Source: Lagenorhynchus albirostris (lineage: Eukaryota > Chordata > Mammalia > Artiodactyla > Delphinidae). Taken from it: a stretch of DNA of 64,000 bases. The stretch lies in contig NC_083106.1 of assembly GCF_949774975.1 (NCBI RefSeq), positions 56,906,745-56,970,744 of the forward strand, read 5' to 3'. The notes beneath the pieces are model-generated. The model was not told where the DNA came from. It was given only the letters and a program-made list of their open reading frames with translations, and made no database searches. Both the position numbers and the translations under genes were made by a program. The stretch's first letter is position 1; every line of letters starts with the position of its first letter. This document shows, piece by piece, positions 15,092-26,894 of this stretch.

Positions 15092-15641
15092 TGTTTCTGG
15101 GGGTCAGCACTGGCCCTTTTCTGTTTTTGAAGGATAATGGCAGAAAAGGTTGTCCCCTGGGGACTCTGTTCAGGGGCTGGGGATGGAGAGCTTCCCAGCA
15201 TGCTCTGGGCAGGTGCGTCATCCTCTGCCCCTTTGGCAGCGCTGCTGCCTGGCTGCTTCCCCTTCCGCAGGCCCCTCTGGCTTCCACTCCTTCCTTTGTT
15301 GTTACCCTGACCTGGATGGCACTGACTCACAGGACCTCCCCTTTACTTCCTGGGTGGAGGCCGCTTGGTGCTTACTAAATGATCAGCCTGACCACTCTTC
15401 TCTGGCTGTTGGGAGGAGAAGGGTTCTGATCTTTGAGTCACATCGTGGAAAAACATGGATCATTACATTTGAAGGCAGGGATTCATCCATGTTATTGTGA
15501 ATGGATGGACAAATTCAAATAAGGCTTTACTGGAACTCCAGAGAAACATGTTTTTGTCTTTTGACTTAGTGTGGTCATGAGGGAAACGCTGTTATGTTTG
15601 GTACAAGATGTGTGTGTGTGGAGGTGGGTGGATTATGCATA

Positions 15642-15685
15642 CCTTTTTTTTTTTTAAATTGAAGCATAGTTGATTTACTTTTTTT
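15642..15685 (-). mobile_element. Extremely truncated L1 3' end (about 44 bp) with target-site duplication
   Basis: A T-rich tract followed by 'aaattgaagcatagttgatttac' matches the antisense 3' terminus of cetartiodactyl L1 (compare 46640-46663). It is flanked by the 12-base direct repeat GGATTATGCATA at 15630-15641 and 15686-15697, as expected for target-primed insertion of a severely 5'-truncated copy. Confidence 0.75.
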
Positions 15686-16189
15686 GGATTATGCATATCT
15701 TGATAATTTAGTAAAAGGCTGCTACTTCCTTCCGCTTATCCAGTGCTTTCCTCCCTGTTTTCTGTTCTCATTGGCTTGTGACATCTTTCTAGATGAGCAG
15801 GCAGTGATAGAAGACTCATTTGGGTTGAAGTGCTGTTGTCTGTGTTTAAGCCATCATGCAAAAAGGATTGGTTGGGGTTTAGATGGAACCTGGAAATACC
15901 CGCGTGCCTATGGGTGGAGGGATTTAACATTCTGCCTTGTCTGAAGGAGTAACTTCCCATCTCCTTTCCCCCTGCTGCAGGCATCCCAAGGTCCAGAGAG
16001 CTGGCAGTGGGGAGAGGTGATCCATGGTGAGGGCAGGGCTAAGGGCCATGAGAGAGGAACTTGCTTTTGTTGGGCACTGACAACGTTAGGGGTCTGGCTG
16101 AGTCTGGGCCATCTGTTTACCATCTGTGACTTTTACTCTGGGAAGTTATATTGCACTAGGATCGTGATTTTGTTTTTTTAAAAGCACAG

Positions 16190-16445
16190 TATCATTCGAA
16201 GCAAACTGCAAGGGAAAGGCGTGGGCTTTGGTGTCAGATGGATCCAGGTTCAAATATGCGTTGCTGCATAATAGCTGTGAGACTTTGAGCACAGCTCTAC
16301 ACCTTTGACCCTCTGTTTTCCCATCTGTGAAATGGAGACATTTGCATACACTTTTTAAGGACCGAGGGGGGATTAAATAAGATAATGTACGTATAGCACA
16401 GTACCTGGCAGAGAGCAGATGCTCAAAATATCTTAACTGTTGTTA
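16190..16445 (+). repeat. MIR SINE (sense)
   Basis: The sense MIR order is visible: 'gggctttggtgtcagatgga', 'gactttgagcac', 'tgttttcccatctgtgaaatgg', 'gcacagtacctggcagagag' and 'atgctcaaaatat'. It is nearly full length. Confidence 0.85.
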
Positions 16446-16449
16446 CTAG

Positions 16450-17380
16450 CTCTTGCCAAATATGTGACTTCAACTGAAATACTTTGGAAGGAGATGAATA
16501 ATTCCCTCTTTAACTTGGATTTCAGGATCCTCGAATCCACAAATTTAAGTGTTTATTTTCTTTCCCCTCCCCAGTCCTTCCATTCACACCCCTCCAAGCA
16601 TTGTGCTCTTTGTGTGTGGTGGCTTCTATAGTTTGACTAGGCTCACCCTGTTTTTCACTGGTGTCGCTGTATGCTCTAGAGGGAGCTGAGATTTCTGCTT
16701 GGATGGAGGTAAGCCAGCATTTACCAAGTGCCTTATTTGTGCCAGGCAAGCTAGAAGGTGCCTTACATGGTGAAATGGTGTTTACAAGGAAAAAGAGGGT
16801 TCTAAGAAACTGAGGTTAATTTCTGAGGTTAATTTTGTTGGAACCAGTGTTTTGTCAATTTTACCAAGTCAGTAATTATAATTTAAAGTGAATAAAACCT
16901 GTGACAGTGGCATTTTTGGTGATCAGTGGAGGCTTTTGTATGTTCCCTATCTCTCTACATGGACTGGGTATGGCTATCTCACCAGTGTTTTACAGAGGAT
17001 GGCAGATTGCAATGATTTATTGCATGTATACATGAAACAGAAGTCTTGGCTTCTCTTGAGTAGTTTACAATTTAGTTGACAAAATAAAAGAGTTTCATTT
17101 AAATATTTAAGAACTCAGATTAGTCTAGTTTAAAATGATATGGTACACTTGCACTATTTGCTAAGGGCACAGAATTCAAAGGAGCTTTAAATGAAGGTGG
17201 AGGTGTCAGGGAAGGAGTAGAATTTTAAGGGTTGGACAGAAGTGGAATCTTTTGAGATGAAACAATGACTTCCACACATTTGTCCCATTGTTCTTTTTCC
17301 ATAAGTATTTCTGTGACAGTCACTCTTCAAATTCGATTCAGCTGTGCTTGTCTCACTGCTCTTGTCTAAGCTGGGTTTCT
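16450..17380 (+). other. Intronic stretch, no gene
   Basis: A short MIR/L2-like antisense fragment near 16700-16770 ('caagtgccttatttgtgccaggca') is the only recognisable element. The remainder looks unique. Confidence 0.45.
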
Positions 17381-17385
17381 CTCTC

Positions 17386-17591
17386 TTTTTTTTTTTTTTG
17401 TGGTACGCGGGCCTCTCACTGTTGCGGCCTCTCCTGTTGCGGAGCACAGGCTCCGGACGCGCAGGCTCAGCGGCCGAGGCTCACGGGCCCAGCAGCTCCG
17501 TGGCATGTGGGATCTTCCTGGTCCGGGGCACGAACCCGTGTCCCCTGCATCGGCAGGCGGACTCTCAACAACTACACCACCAGGGAAGCCC
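17386..17591 (-). mobile_element. CHR-2-type tRNA-derived SINE, copy 1
   Basis: Antisense copy: a poly-T tail at 17386-17399, then the body, ending in the tRNA-like head (complement of GGGCTTCCCTGGTGG). It is flanked by the 13-base direct repeat AAGCTGGGTTTCT at 17368-17380 and 17593-17605. Low divergence from the other copies indicates a young cetacean insertion. Confidence 0.93.
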
Positions 17592-17609
17592 AAAGCTGGG
17601 TTTCTTTCT

Positions 17610-18175
17610 GTCTCTACCTTTTTACCTGAACTTTTTTTGTTGGAACTCAGCGTGTTCCATCAGGATTGGAAACTATTTTCCCCAAAGCTCGTACCTTTCC
17701 CAAATGAGTACTAGTATATCTTCAACATGTTCATTTGACTTTAATAATGAATATATATATATATTTTTAGCATCCAGGCATAGGACATAGTTTTTAAAGT
17801 TTTAAGGGATGTCAGTATTCTGAATTGAACTTAAAATCTTATTGAAATGAATACACAGTGGCGCCACAGTGGTATAATGGTTGTATTTAAAAAATTATTT
17901 GTAGGAAGTAAATGTGAGATATACATTAGGACAACAAACAGAAGCAGAATGGAGGAGAGGGAGGTGCAGAGAAGCTATGTGGCCAGCTCCAGATTTGCAG
18001 AACCGGAAGGCCTCCCCAGTGCGGCGTTTGACATTGTAATCCTACTACTAGAATATGATGCAGCCTAACCCCCAGGCTTCTTACTTAGATGTTTCAAACT
18101 CTGATAACCATAGGGACATTTTACAAGATATTTGAAAAATGTGTTATGAAATGAGATATCACTACATTTTATCAT
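17610..18175 (+). other. Intronic stretch, no gene
   Basis: AT-rich, with a short (TA)n near 17753-17764. No repeat family or coding signal is recognised. Confidence 0.45.
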
Positions 18176-18179
18176 GCAA

Positions 18180-18420
18180 TATCATATTAGTTAAGGGTTT
18201 GGGCTCTGGGTCTGTTGCCTATTTAAATCCCAGCGCTGCCACTAACTCTGTGATTGTGGGCAAATTGCCTAACTTCACTGCCTTTTTTTTAATCTGTAAA
18301 ATGAGGGTAATAATTATATCTACCTCATAGAGTCATTGTGAACATTACATGGATAATGTGTGGGGTTCTTGGCACTGTGCCTGATTACAAAGTAACATGG
18401 GATAAGTGTAAATTATTAGG
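18180..18420 (+). repeat. MIR SINE (sense)
   Basis: 'gggctctgggtctgttgcc', 'tgattgtgggcaaattgccta', 'aatctgtaaaatgagggtaa' and 'tacctcatagagtcattgtga' match the MIR core and 3' end. Confidence 0.85.
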
Positions 18421-18619
18421 GTGATTATTTCAGTGAAATTAAATAGAATAATTTTTGGCCTGCCAGTAAACGCAGAATAAATGTCTGTGAGTCTTTGGGC
18501 TGAAGGAGGGAAAGCACAAGTCTTCAGAAGGCTGAGGGTTGCCCAAGAATAAGTCACCAAACATTCTGAGGCATCTGGAAAGGACTGTGAGACCATCCTT
18601 CAGTTGGTTAGTGCTAATA

Positions 18620-18735
18620 GGTCTTTAAGTATTTATAAATGATTTATTGAGCACCTATTATGTGTCAGGCACAGTGCTAGGTTCTGAGGACATCGAAATG
18701 AACAAGACAATATCTGAAGGAAAAAGAAGTAAGCA
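18620..18735 (-). repeat. Ancient L2/MIR-type 3' end, antisense
   Basis: 'tttattgagcacctattatgtgtcaggcacagtgcta' is the antisense of a classic L2/MIR 3' terminus. Confidence 0.6.
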
Positions 18736-18965
18736 CAAGTCCAAGCTATAGCCTACCTTGATTTCTCCATAGATTTACTGATGACTGAGATTCCTTCCTG
18801 GAGGGAAGTGCTTCCATCCACAATTAGAAGGAAGAGGGCCCAAAGTACCTTGGGACTGTTAGGGCGCCCTTGGGGAATAAGCTTGCAGGGGCAGTCAGAC
18901 TCCCCTCTGGTTAGATGGTGGGGAGGGAGCGGATGCAGTGAGAGGAGCCGGGCCTCTGGAGAGAG

Positions 18966-18967
<2 letters not shown>

Positions 18968-19027
<60 letters not shown>
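18968..19027. repeat. (TG)n microsatellite, about 30 units
   Basis: An uninterrupted TG run of about 60 bases; alternating purine-pyrimidine sequence that can adopt Z-DNA. Confidence 0.98.
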
Positions 19028-19029
<2 letters not shown>

Positions 19030-19030
<1 letters not shown>

Positions 19031-19510
19031 GAGATCATGATTGGCAGCAAGGTAACCGATTGCAGGCTAAGAAGTCCAATTTTAATTCTCACAAGGATAT
19101 TACCCAGGGCAGGTCCTGTGTATCTCATTACCTGAGCCAGAGAGAGAGAGCAGTTGTGCCCAGGTTGACTTTTGTCCTGTTGGAATGATGTTGAGAGTAG
19201 ATTTTTGTTCTGCTTTGACTGTGATTTTTGAATATTTTGTGGGGCTGACTTCTAATAGGGTTAAGCATCTCAGCAAATTTTAAATTGAAGAATCTCTCTA
19301 GAGTCAAAATAGTCTTTGCCGATTTATTACATTTTTAGGAAGTGTTGCTAATTATTTTAGGTTAATGTAATTAAACTTTTCTTTTGTAAAGGGAAATTCC
19401 CAGGCATTGCTGCTGCCTTGCCCCGGAGAGACTGGAAGATGGTTGTCAGCTCCAAGCTGAAGGAGGGGTGGGAAGGTGCTCTTGTTTGTTGCCAAGCTTA
19501 GAAAGGTTGG
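19030..19510 (+). other. Intronic stretch, no gene
   Basis: Unique-looking sequence with no recognised repeat or exon. Confidence 0.4.
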
Positions 19511-19514
19511 GGAA

Positions 19515-19640
19515 TAAGAAGGACTCGCATTTGAGCGGCGGTTATTTTGTGCCAGAGGCTCAGAGAGGCCAAGTGACTTAGCCAATATAACACAGCTCAA
19601 GAGAGAGCATACCACCCCAGGGCCCAGACTCCAGAGCCCA
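19515..19640 (-). repeat. MIR-like relic (antisense)
   Basis: 'gaggctcagagaggccaagtgacttagcc' is the antisense MIR core. Confidence 0.7.
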
Positions 19641-19667
19641 TCCAACTTCCTATTTGGTATGCTGTTT

Positions 19668-19726
19668 TTAAGCTGGTAACATTGTACTTAACAGCTTACA
19701 TGTTAAGCTGGTAACATGTACTAACA
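19668..19726 (+). repeat. Local direct duplication of about 25 bp
   Basis: A unit beginning TTAAGCTGGTAACAT occurs at 19668-19692 and again, with a 1-base gap, at 19703-19726. Complementary strings ('acaatgttac', 'gtaacattg') follow it. Confidence 0.8.
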
Positions 19727-19749
19727 ATGTTACTCAATTGTAACATTGA

Positions 19750-20635
19750 ACCATATGAAATTGCCATTTCTGTATATTGAAATAGTCCAAAATTGGCAAT
19801 TTTATGATTCCACCTATTGCTCAGGAAGTAATAGGATGTTTTGCAGAGATTTTACCAAGGTCTATGGATAGTTCACTCTCTTGTTCAATATGGGGTCTCC
19901 ATTGCTTCCCAGAACCAGTCAGCTGCTATGCAGTATGCTCACTTCCAGGCCCCAGCCCATCTCCCCTCCACCAGTTTAAGCACCAACGGTCATGACATGT
20001 TCACAAAACAGCAGTCCAGAAGCATCACCTGTAGACCATTATTTTATTCAGAACATCTAATATTTTACCAGGATTCAAATGCAAGTTGCTGTCTTTACTA
20101 GAAGGATATCTTTCCTTTGATTGATTGCTAAATAGATAGAGCTTGTGAAAGGATCTCTTTTTTTTTTTTCCCTGGGATTTCTTGTTCAAACAGAATTTGT
20201 TGTATCCACATCAGTAAAGCCGTGCTAATATGGGCTGCTGGCCAGATCGTGGAAATAGCCTCATTATGTTGAACTGGATGTCATAATGGTACCCATTAAA
20301 GTGGGATTCTCTCTGTGTTTGTACTTTTAAATCCAAGTCCCTTGCCACTTTTTACATCTCTCTGAGAATAGCAACATTCTCTAGCAATGCAATCTGAGAA
20401 TGTGCTGGCTCTCTCCTCCTACTATTGAAAACCACGATAAAAATAGAATCCTGGTTTCAGAGCATTCTTAGGGGTTTGGGGCTTGCTTCTGCTCCTCGGT
20501 CATTCATTTCACTCTCTGCGCTTGTGATGACTGTAATGTGTTCTGGTGGCTGAAGGTAAGGACCCACGAGATTTACTTCTTTCAACACTCCCATTAATTG
20601 ATATCGGTGTCCAAATATACGACAGGAAAAGAGCA
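19750..20635 (+). other. Intronic stretch, no gene
   Basis: Unique-looking. A T-rich run lies at about 20159-20170. No coding or repeat signal is recognised. Confidence 0.4.
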
Positions 20636-20639
20636 GCAT

Positions 20640-20961
20640 TTTATTTCCTCCAGAACACAGACCTACTAGAGAATGGACTTGAGGATATGGGGAGGGGGAA
20701 GGGTAAGCTGTGACAAAGTGAGAGAGTGGCATGGACGTATATACACTACCAAACGTAAAATAGATAGCTAGTGGGAAGCAGCCGCATAGCACAGGGAGAT
20801 CAGCTCGGTGCTTTGTGACCACCTAGAGGGGTGGGAGGGAGACGCAAGAGGGAAGAGAGATGGGAACATATGTATATGTGTAACTGATTCACTTTGTTAT
20901 AAAGCAGAAACTAACACACCACTGTAAAGCAATTATACTCCAATAAAGATGTAAAAAAAAA
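20640..20961 (+). mobile_element. Cetartiodactyl L1 3' UTR end (5'-truncated)
   Basis: The typical young cetartiodactyl L1 tail is nearly intact: 'gtgggaagcagccgcatagc', 'gctttgtgaccacctagagg', 'taactgattcactttgttat', 'caattatactccaataaaga' and a poly-A tail at about 20952. It is non-coding. Confidence 0.85.
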
Positions 20962-20964
20962 AAG

Positions 20965-21420
20965 CCATTAAGAGACTAGTAATGTCACAGCATTTCTATT
21001 AGCTATGGAAATCTTGCTACAGTCCTGGCAAAGTGAAGTATTTGTTGTGCTGGATTTGGGTAATGGACCCCTGCAGGGTTACAGCTCAGAAATGCTGGAA
21101 GGATGAAGCCCACAAAAGGGAGGGCAGAGTGGGTGTCAATCTCATTCCTGCAATTAAAGCAGTTCAAGAAATAGCAAAGTGCAGGGTGGTATTTATTGTG
21201 AGGGTTAATTGAAAACCAGGGGAAAATATTTAGAGACGCTACATGGCATTTCACATTGTAATCACTTTTCTATTTGTGTCTCATCTTGTTGACTCAATAG
21301 GACCTTCATTATAAACAAATTTCTATCATTAGAATTAGCTTAATTTCTGTGACTGTAATTAAGAGGATGGTAAGAAATGTTGTAGAGCCTAGTCCTCTCT
21401 ACTGAAAACTGGGCGTGTTT
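20965..21420 (+). other. Intronic stretch, no gene
   Basis: Unique-looking sequence with no recognised element. Confidence 0.4.
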
Positions 21421-21424
21421 CTTG

Positions 21425-22560
21425 CATTTGCTCCGCAAGTATTTCCCCAGTGTCTACCACATGCCAAGCTCTGTGGTAGGACTCTGGTATGACCAAGACA
21501 GACAAGGTTCCTACCCTCATGGAGCAAAAATTTTAGTGGGAAGAAATAGATAGTACTTATAAACAAGTAAATATGTTGTATAATGTCAGGAAATGAGGGG
21601 GAAAAAATTAAGGGAAAAAGAGATAGAAGTGGTCAGGGAAGTCCTCTCTGAGGACTCTTAAATGAAGGGAGGGAGGCAGCCATACCAAGACCTGCAGGGA
21701 GAATATTTCCAGCAGTGGGAAGCAAGTGCAAAGGTCCTGAGGTGGCAATCAGCTTGACAAGTTGACAAATGGAGGAGGTCACTATGGCTGGAGCAGAGAA
21801 AGAGAGGGGAAGAGCAGAAAAAGAGGATGCTAGAATAGGCAGAGTCAGATCATATTGGATCTCAAAGGCTTTGGGAAGCCATTGGAGAGTTTTGAGCCAA
21901 AGGCATGGCATGACGTAGTTTAAGCTTTGAAAGGATCGTCTGGATGATGTGGAGAATAGGCTTTGGGGTGGGTGATGGGAAGAGGCAGGGAGACCAGTTA
22001 GGAAATGATTGTAATTGCCTAGATGAGGGAAGATGATGGCTTGAAAGAGGGAGGTTGTGGTGAAGGATCAGATTCAGGATGTTTTGAAGGCAGACCAATG
22101 GGGTTTGCAGATGAACTGGATATGAGTTGTGAAAACAATAGGAGTCAAGAGCAGCACCTAGGTTTTTAGTCTGAGCAACTTGAGTGAATCATGGGAAGAA
22201 GCAGATTTGTAGGAAAGGGCAGCAATCAAGGGTTGTGTGTGGACATGTTTAGTTTGAGATACCTGTTATTCATCAGAGTGGAAACACCAGGTAGGCAGTT
22301 GGATCTGGGTGTCTTGGAGTGAGGAGGTCTCAGCTGAAGATGAGGGTCATCAGCATATGGAATCTAAAGCCAGTGGAGGGGCTGAGGTCACTAGGGAGTG
22401 GGTGTTAATAGAGAAGCAGCCTGAAGACCAAGCCCTACAGCTCTGAGTGGTTTGGGGTCTGCAGGAATGGGAAATGCCCAAGAGGAGGCTTGAAAGGAAG
22501 CAAACAGTCAGGGATGGGAATTGTTTGGTGAAATATATGCAGTCAGGGCAGGCCCTGGGG
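21425..22560. repeat. Long ancient interspersed repeat relic (about 1.1 kb)
   Basis: This carries the ordered phrases of a common mammalian repeat: 'ctaccctcatggagc', 'gtggtcagggaagtcctctctgagga', 'agcaagtgcaaaggtcctgagg', 'aagccattggagagttttgag', 'gcagggagaccagttaggaa', 'taggcagttgga' and 'catcagcatatgg'. No open reading frame survives. I recognise the pattern but not the exact family name. Confidence 0.6.
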
Positions 22561-22679
22561 AACATGTGAATTTTGTCTTTGGAATGTTCCCTCCCTTTTC
22601 AGTGGTTTTCCATCTTCTCTGTGGTGCCCTTTCTTTCAACGGATTCTTTTAGTTTCTCTCATCCCTGATAACAACTGCT

Positions 22680-22865
22680 CTAGTTCTCAAAGCGTGGTCC
22701 CCTGACTGGTAGCGTCAGCACCATCCAGGAGCTTGTTAAAAATGCAAATTGTGGGCTCTATCCTAGACCTACAAATGAGAAACTCTGAAGAGTGGAGCCC
22801 AGCAAGCTGTGTTTTAATACATTTTTCATGTGCTTCTGATGCATGCTGAAATTTGAGAATCACTG
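22680..22865 (+). mobile_element. MER5A-type hAT DNA transposon relic
   Basis: It starts 'gttctcaaagcgtggtcccc' and ends 'gaaatttgagaatcactg', with 'aagctgtgttttaata' and 'gcttctgatgcatgctga' between. This is the full MER5A layout with its imperfect terminal inverted repeats. Confidence 0.85.
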
Positions 22866-22869
22866 CTCT

Positions 22870-25030
22870 AGAGAAAGAAGCTTATAAACTGAATCAATGA
22901 AGGATAATAGATGAGGCTTACCCTATTATCCTTTTCTGAGCCATCTGTCTAAAGCCAAAGAAATAAATGTCTAACAACAGATATTGAGCATCAACCACTA
23001 GACCAGTCTTGAGACATATTCACGGGAGCCAAGGAAACATCTCCAGCCCTAAAGATAATAAAAGCAGGCACCTGTCTTTAGTAGTAGGCTGTATTTATAA
23101 CTATATATTCTGTATAGTATTATACAAGCTCTCTGACTCCAAATATGGGGACAATGAAAAATTTGGCATTTCAGTGGGCAATTCAGAATCTCTAGCAACA
23201 ATTCAGAACTTATTTTGTTAAAACACAGCTTATTTACCAGGCAATTTAAAATATCTGAATACCAAGACATATAATAATAATGATAATAAAACATTTGTTG
23301 AATTGTGAATTCTTATTCATAAAATACATCTCAAATTTATTTTAGCTGTTTAAATAATAGAGTTTAATGTATATTTAGTTAAGCATTACAGTAGTAAGGA
23401 CTTAAGGAGATTAGAAATAAATGAATCCAATTAAAGAACACATCTGTGAGATTTGATATGTCCTAGGTATGAATGAACTGTTTGCACAGCAACTGTAAAG
23501 AAACCGTTAAATGATTAACTATCTAGAAGAGGTTTAATCAAGAATAAATGCTATAGGACACATTTTAAAATATTTAAGTTAAACAGATGAAGACTTTGTG
23601 CATTTGAAAACATCGCATCATGCCATCATTTTTTGCTGCATCTTTTCCCAGGGAGTTCGAAGACTGAGGTTCAACTTTTCTGTGATCTGCAGACATGTCA
23701 GGGCCTTGTGTTGTGTAGGAAAGGGCAGCGCTTCCAACAGTGCCATGAGGTTTGGCTTTGCGGGGCCTCCTCACACACTGTGGGGAATTGGGGGACCCTG
23801 AGATCTTGTGGATAGGATCCCAGTGTTGGGGAAAGATGATTTCTTCGCGATTACAGGTATTTTTCTGTTCCTGGAGTTTGTGGGGAGTTGAAAACAGGAG
23901 GTGTGCCCTTTCACCCTCTCTGCCAGAGGATTGTAGGGTTTAGGAATCAGCTTTGTAAGGGTCAGAAGAACTATGTGAGAAAGCTATTCCTGTGAGAATA
24001 GAACCTCAGCCAAATATAAGGTGTTAGGTGATGGATTCCCCCATCGCATATCTATCTTAAACATAGGCAGGGTTTTAAAGAGAACATATATTTGAAAAAC
24101 ATCAGCTTAATAATTGACAGTGAAAGTGAGAGGGATGGACAGAGAGGGTGGAGAGGTGAGACAGAATGCAAAGAGGGGGCCAGAAAAACATGTGTGCATT
24201 TTATTTTCTATTTGTGAAAAATTTTAAATGTAAGAAAAACTTGGTTGATATTAATATCATTTTTTACTTTCTTTATATTTGGCTTTTTTTTCTCCTCCAG
24301 AAGTGGGCTAAAATTAGGGATTCTCCTGGGAAAGGAGACCGACCATTTTTAATTTACGCCTTTGATGAAAGAGGCAGCACATTTTGCATTTAATTTATTC
24401 GAATCTAACTTTTAAAGTCCACCTCAAGAAAATAAGACACAGCACAGCTATAAGATCAATAGGATTTGGAACTTAGACCAGGAAGATTCACAAACATACC
24501 TAAAACTTTAGTAGCTAGATATAGAATGAATTCTGAACGTAAAAAAATAAGTTCCTCAGAGCAAGAAATGTGGCCCCAAAGTAGGGTTTATGCCATTTAA
24601 ACAATGACAAATATGTCATCTATAACTCATATGAAACTAAATTGTTTTAAGAAGCTCCGTGGCAAGACTTTCTTTTTTTCAGTTATAAGTAATATTTTAA
24701 GTTATAGTCTCCAAAGAAGGAAACATAAAGTCCTATAGTTCACTTGAAAGGCTTCAGAGACAGATAATTCTGTCAGGTAGGAAGGGTGGAAAATAGATCA
24801 GAAAGAAAGTGAAATGTACAGGCACCAAGAGAGCATAAAGTCATTTGGACATTTAAAAATTATAAATAGTGTGCATGAGAAGTTGAACCTATGGGAAAAG
24901 AAGTTTAGTAGTGCTTTCTCTCTTTGTAATTTAACATTCACAAAGAAGAAACCCTGGATATATAAGGAAAAGAAATTGGGGAACCATTTCACAATGAGGT
25001 AGGAGTGCCTGAAATTTGCCTCAATTAGTG
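22870..25030 (+). other. SIM1: Repeat-poor intronic block
   Basis: About 2.1 kb, mostly AT-rich and without a recognisable transposon. An open frame at 23598-23801 has no known domain. A candidate region for conserved non-coding sequence. Confidence 0.4.
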
Positions 25031-25039
25031 TTTCTTTTT

Positions 25040-25560
25040 CAATAATTTTTTTTCTGATTATAAAACTCATACATGTTTATTACAGAAAAAACTAAGATAA
25101 TGTGGAATGGTATAAAGAGAATGTAAAGAACATCGTTAATTTATTTTCCAGAACTCCTCTGTTAACATTTTAGTTTTTTGCCTCCCACTATGGTACATGC
25201 ATATACATGCCTATACAGTACATGTTGATTTAAAAAGAGAAAATTTTTCACATTGTCAATAGTATTTTTCACATTGTTAGAGTAAAAAAAAAAATGAATG
25301 ACTGCATAGTATTTTATCACATTAGTAGGCCATAATTAAGTAATGCTTCTATTGTTGGTTCCTCCTATTTGTTTATAATTAAATACAAGAAATTACACTG
25401 ATAAACACCCTTGTATATAGACTTTTGATACTCATCTCTGATGATTTTCATAAGATATATTCCTAGAGGTGGAATTACTGGATTTAAGGTATGAACATTC
25501 CTAAGACTCTTGGTAAACATTGCTAGTTCACTGTCTTAGCAGTAGTATATAGAAATACCC
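25040..25560 (-). repeat. Old L1M-type LINE relic (antisense)
   Basis: 'attcctagaggtggaattactggattta' with 'tggtaaacattgc' and the preceding AT-rich text are the antisense 3' end of mammalian L1M elements. It is diverged. Confidence 0.65.
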
Positions 25561-25564
25561 ATTT

Positions 25565-26810
25565 ATTTCACCTTGCCTTCATTGAGATTTACTGTCATTT
25601 AAAAAATCTTTGCCAATTTGAAAGGCAAGAATGACATCTGGTAGCTGCCTTAATTCACTAGTAGTGAGGCAAAACCTTAAAAAAATTATTTCTCAGCAAT
25701 TTGTGCACTGCTTACATCCTTTTCATGTTTTTCTGTTGCAGAGATATTGTATTCATTAGTGATTTTTGGAAGTGTTTCTCTGGATGTTTAAAGCACTATT
25801 CCTACTCACCCCTTCATTACAACTGTAATGGTTCCAAAGACATGGTTGAGGATGAAATTAATTTAGTATTCTAGTTTGCCTAAATATCACATATGCCATG
25901 CCTGAATTATAACTTGATAAAAAATAAGTGCATTTAATTAATATACATACCACTAAAACGGTAGCATATGATTTGTTTCTTTGACTTAAGATCTCACAGA
26001 ATTTCAGAATGATCATTATTAATTATAATCTGGGAATTTAAGAATCCCTCACATAAACTTGCTTACTTAGCAGATATTTCTTTCTTATTTATGTAGAAAA
26101 GTTTGCCAGTTTTTTGAATTTTTGGTCATTCGGATTGGAGTAGAATAACAGTTTATTGCAATGAGAATTATTTTGTTAATCACTTGCAAGTGAGCGTCTG
26201 TTCTCTGTAAGATATTTGTGCTAGACAGTAAACAGAGACTACTAGAAGAGAAGGAATTTAAGATATGCCATTCACTGTGAGACAGATTTACAAGTGCCAA
26301 ATGAGGGTGGGACAGTGACTGGTAGAGGAGCTCAGAGGAGGGAGCAGGGAGAGATCACTGTGGCCAGTGGGGAGAAGGGAACAAAGTCAGATGCAATATG
26401 GTGACCGGTCTGGATTGAACTATATTTCAACTTGTGTCGTGGGTTTGTATGAAAGTGTTACACTATCCCTGTTGTGAGGATGGTTGGTCTTGCCACATCT
26501 TACATTATAGTTTTTGACTTACTTTTTGGTTGTTGTTGTTTGTTTACATCCCTGTCTTTCCTTCTTGAAATCACAATGTGATAGTAAACCTCATTCACTA
26601 TCATGTAATACTTACTCTCACATACGAGAAGGGTAAGTCATCCCTTACCCTTGTGAGGCCATCCACTCCATAGCATGTTGGATGAAACCTACAAAATGGA
26701 GGAGAAAGAGGTTTCTAGGCAATGTTTATGGAAACCCCAAGACTTTTGGGGAACTACTAAAATCACCAAATCAAATGGAGAAAACCACAAGGGGCAAACA
26801 CAAATCCACT
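25565..26810 (+). other. Intronic stretch, no gene
   Basis: AT-rich and largely unique-looking. No exon is recognised. Confidence 0.4.
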
Positions 26811-26811
26811 T

Positions 26812-26893
26812 ATTAGTATGAGACTATTACATTTAGTATTAGTATGAGACTATTACTAAGGGTAATAGTCTCATATTAGTATGAGACTATTAC
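26812..26893. repeat. Compact direct/inverted repeat cluster
   Basis: The 19-base unit ATTAGTATGAGACTATTAC occurs at 26812-26830, 26838-26856 and 26875-26893. The exact reverse complement of its last 14 bases lies at 26862-26875, between copies 2 and 3. It can form a 14-bp stem with either neighbour, with loops of 5 bases (26857-26861) or 4 bases (26876-26879). Confidence 0.95.
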
Positions 26894-26894
26894 A

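Noticed and set aside
17400..17790. Several 60-150-codon frames in cysteine/arginine-rich text, repeated at 29 kb, 30 kb, 34 kb, 41 kb, 51.8 kb, 53 kb and 55 kb
   Set aside because: All are translations of CHR-2 SINEs in different frames; the similarity between them reflects the SINE, not a gene family.
18968..19027. Regular repeats considered as a CRISPR or tandem-gene signal
   Set aside because: Simple TG microsatellite; the genome is mammalian and there are no spacers.
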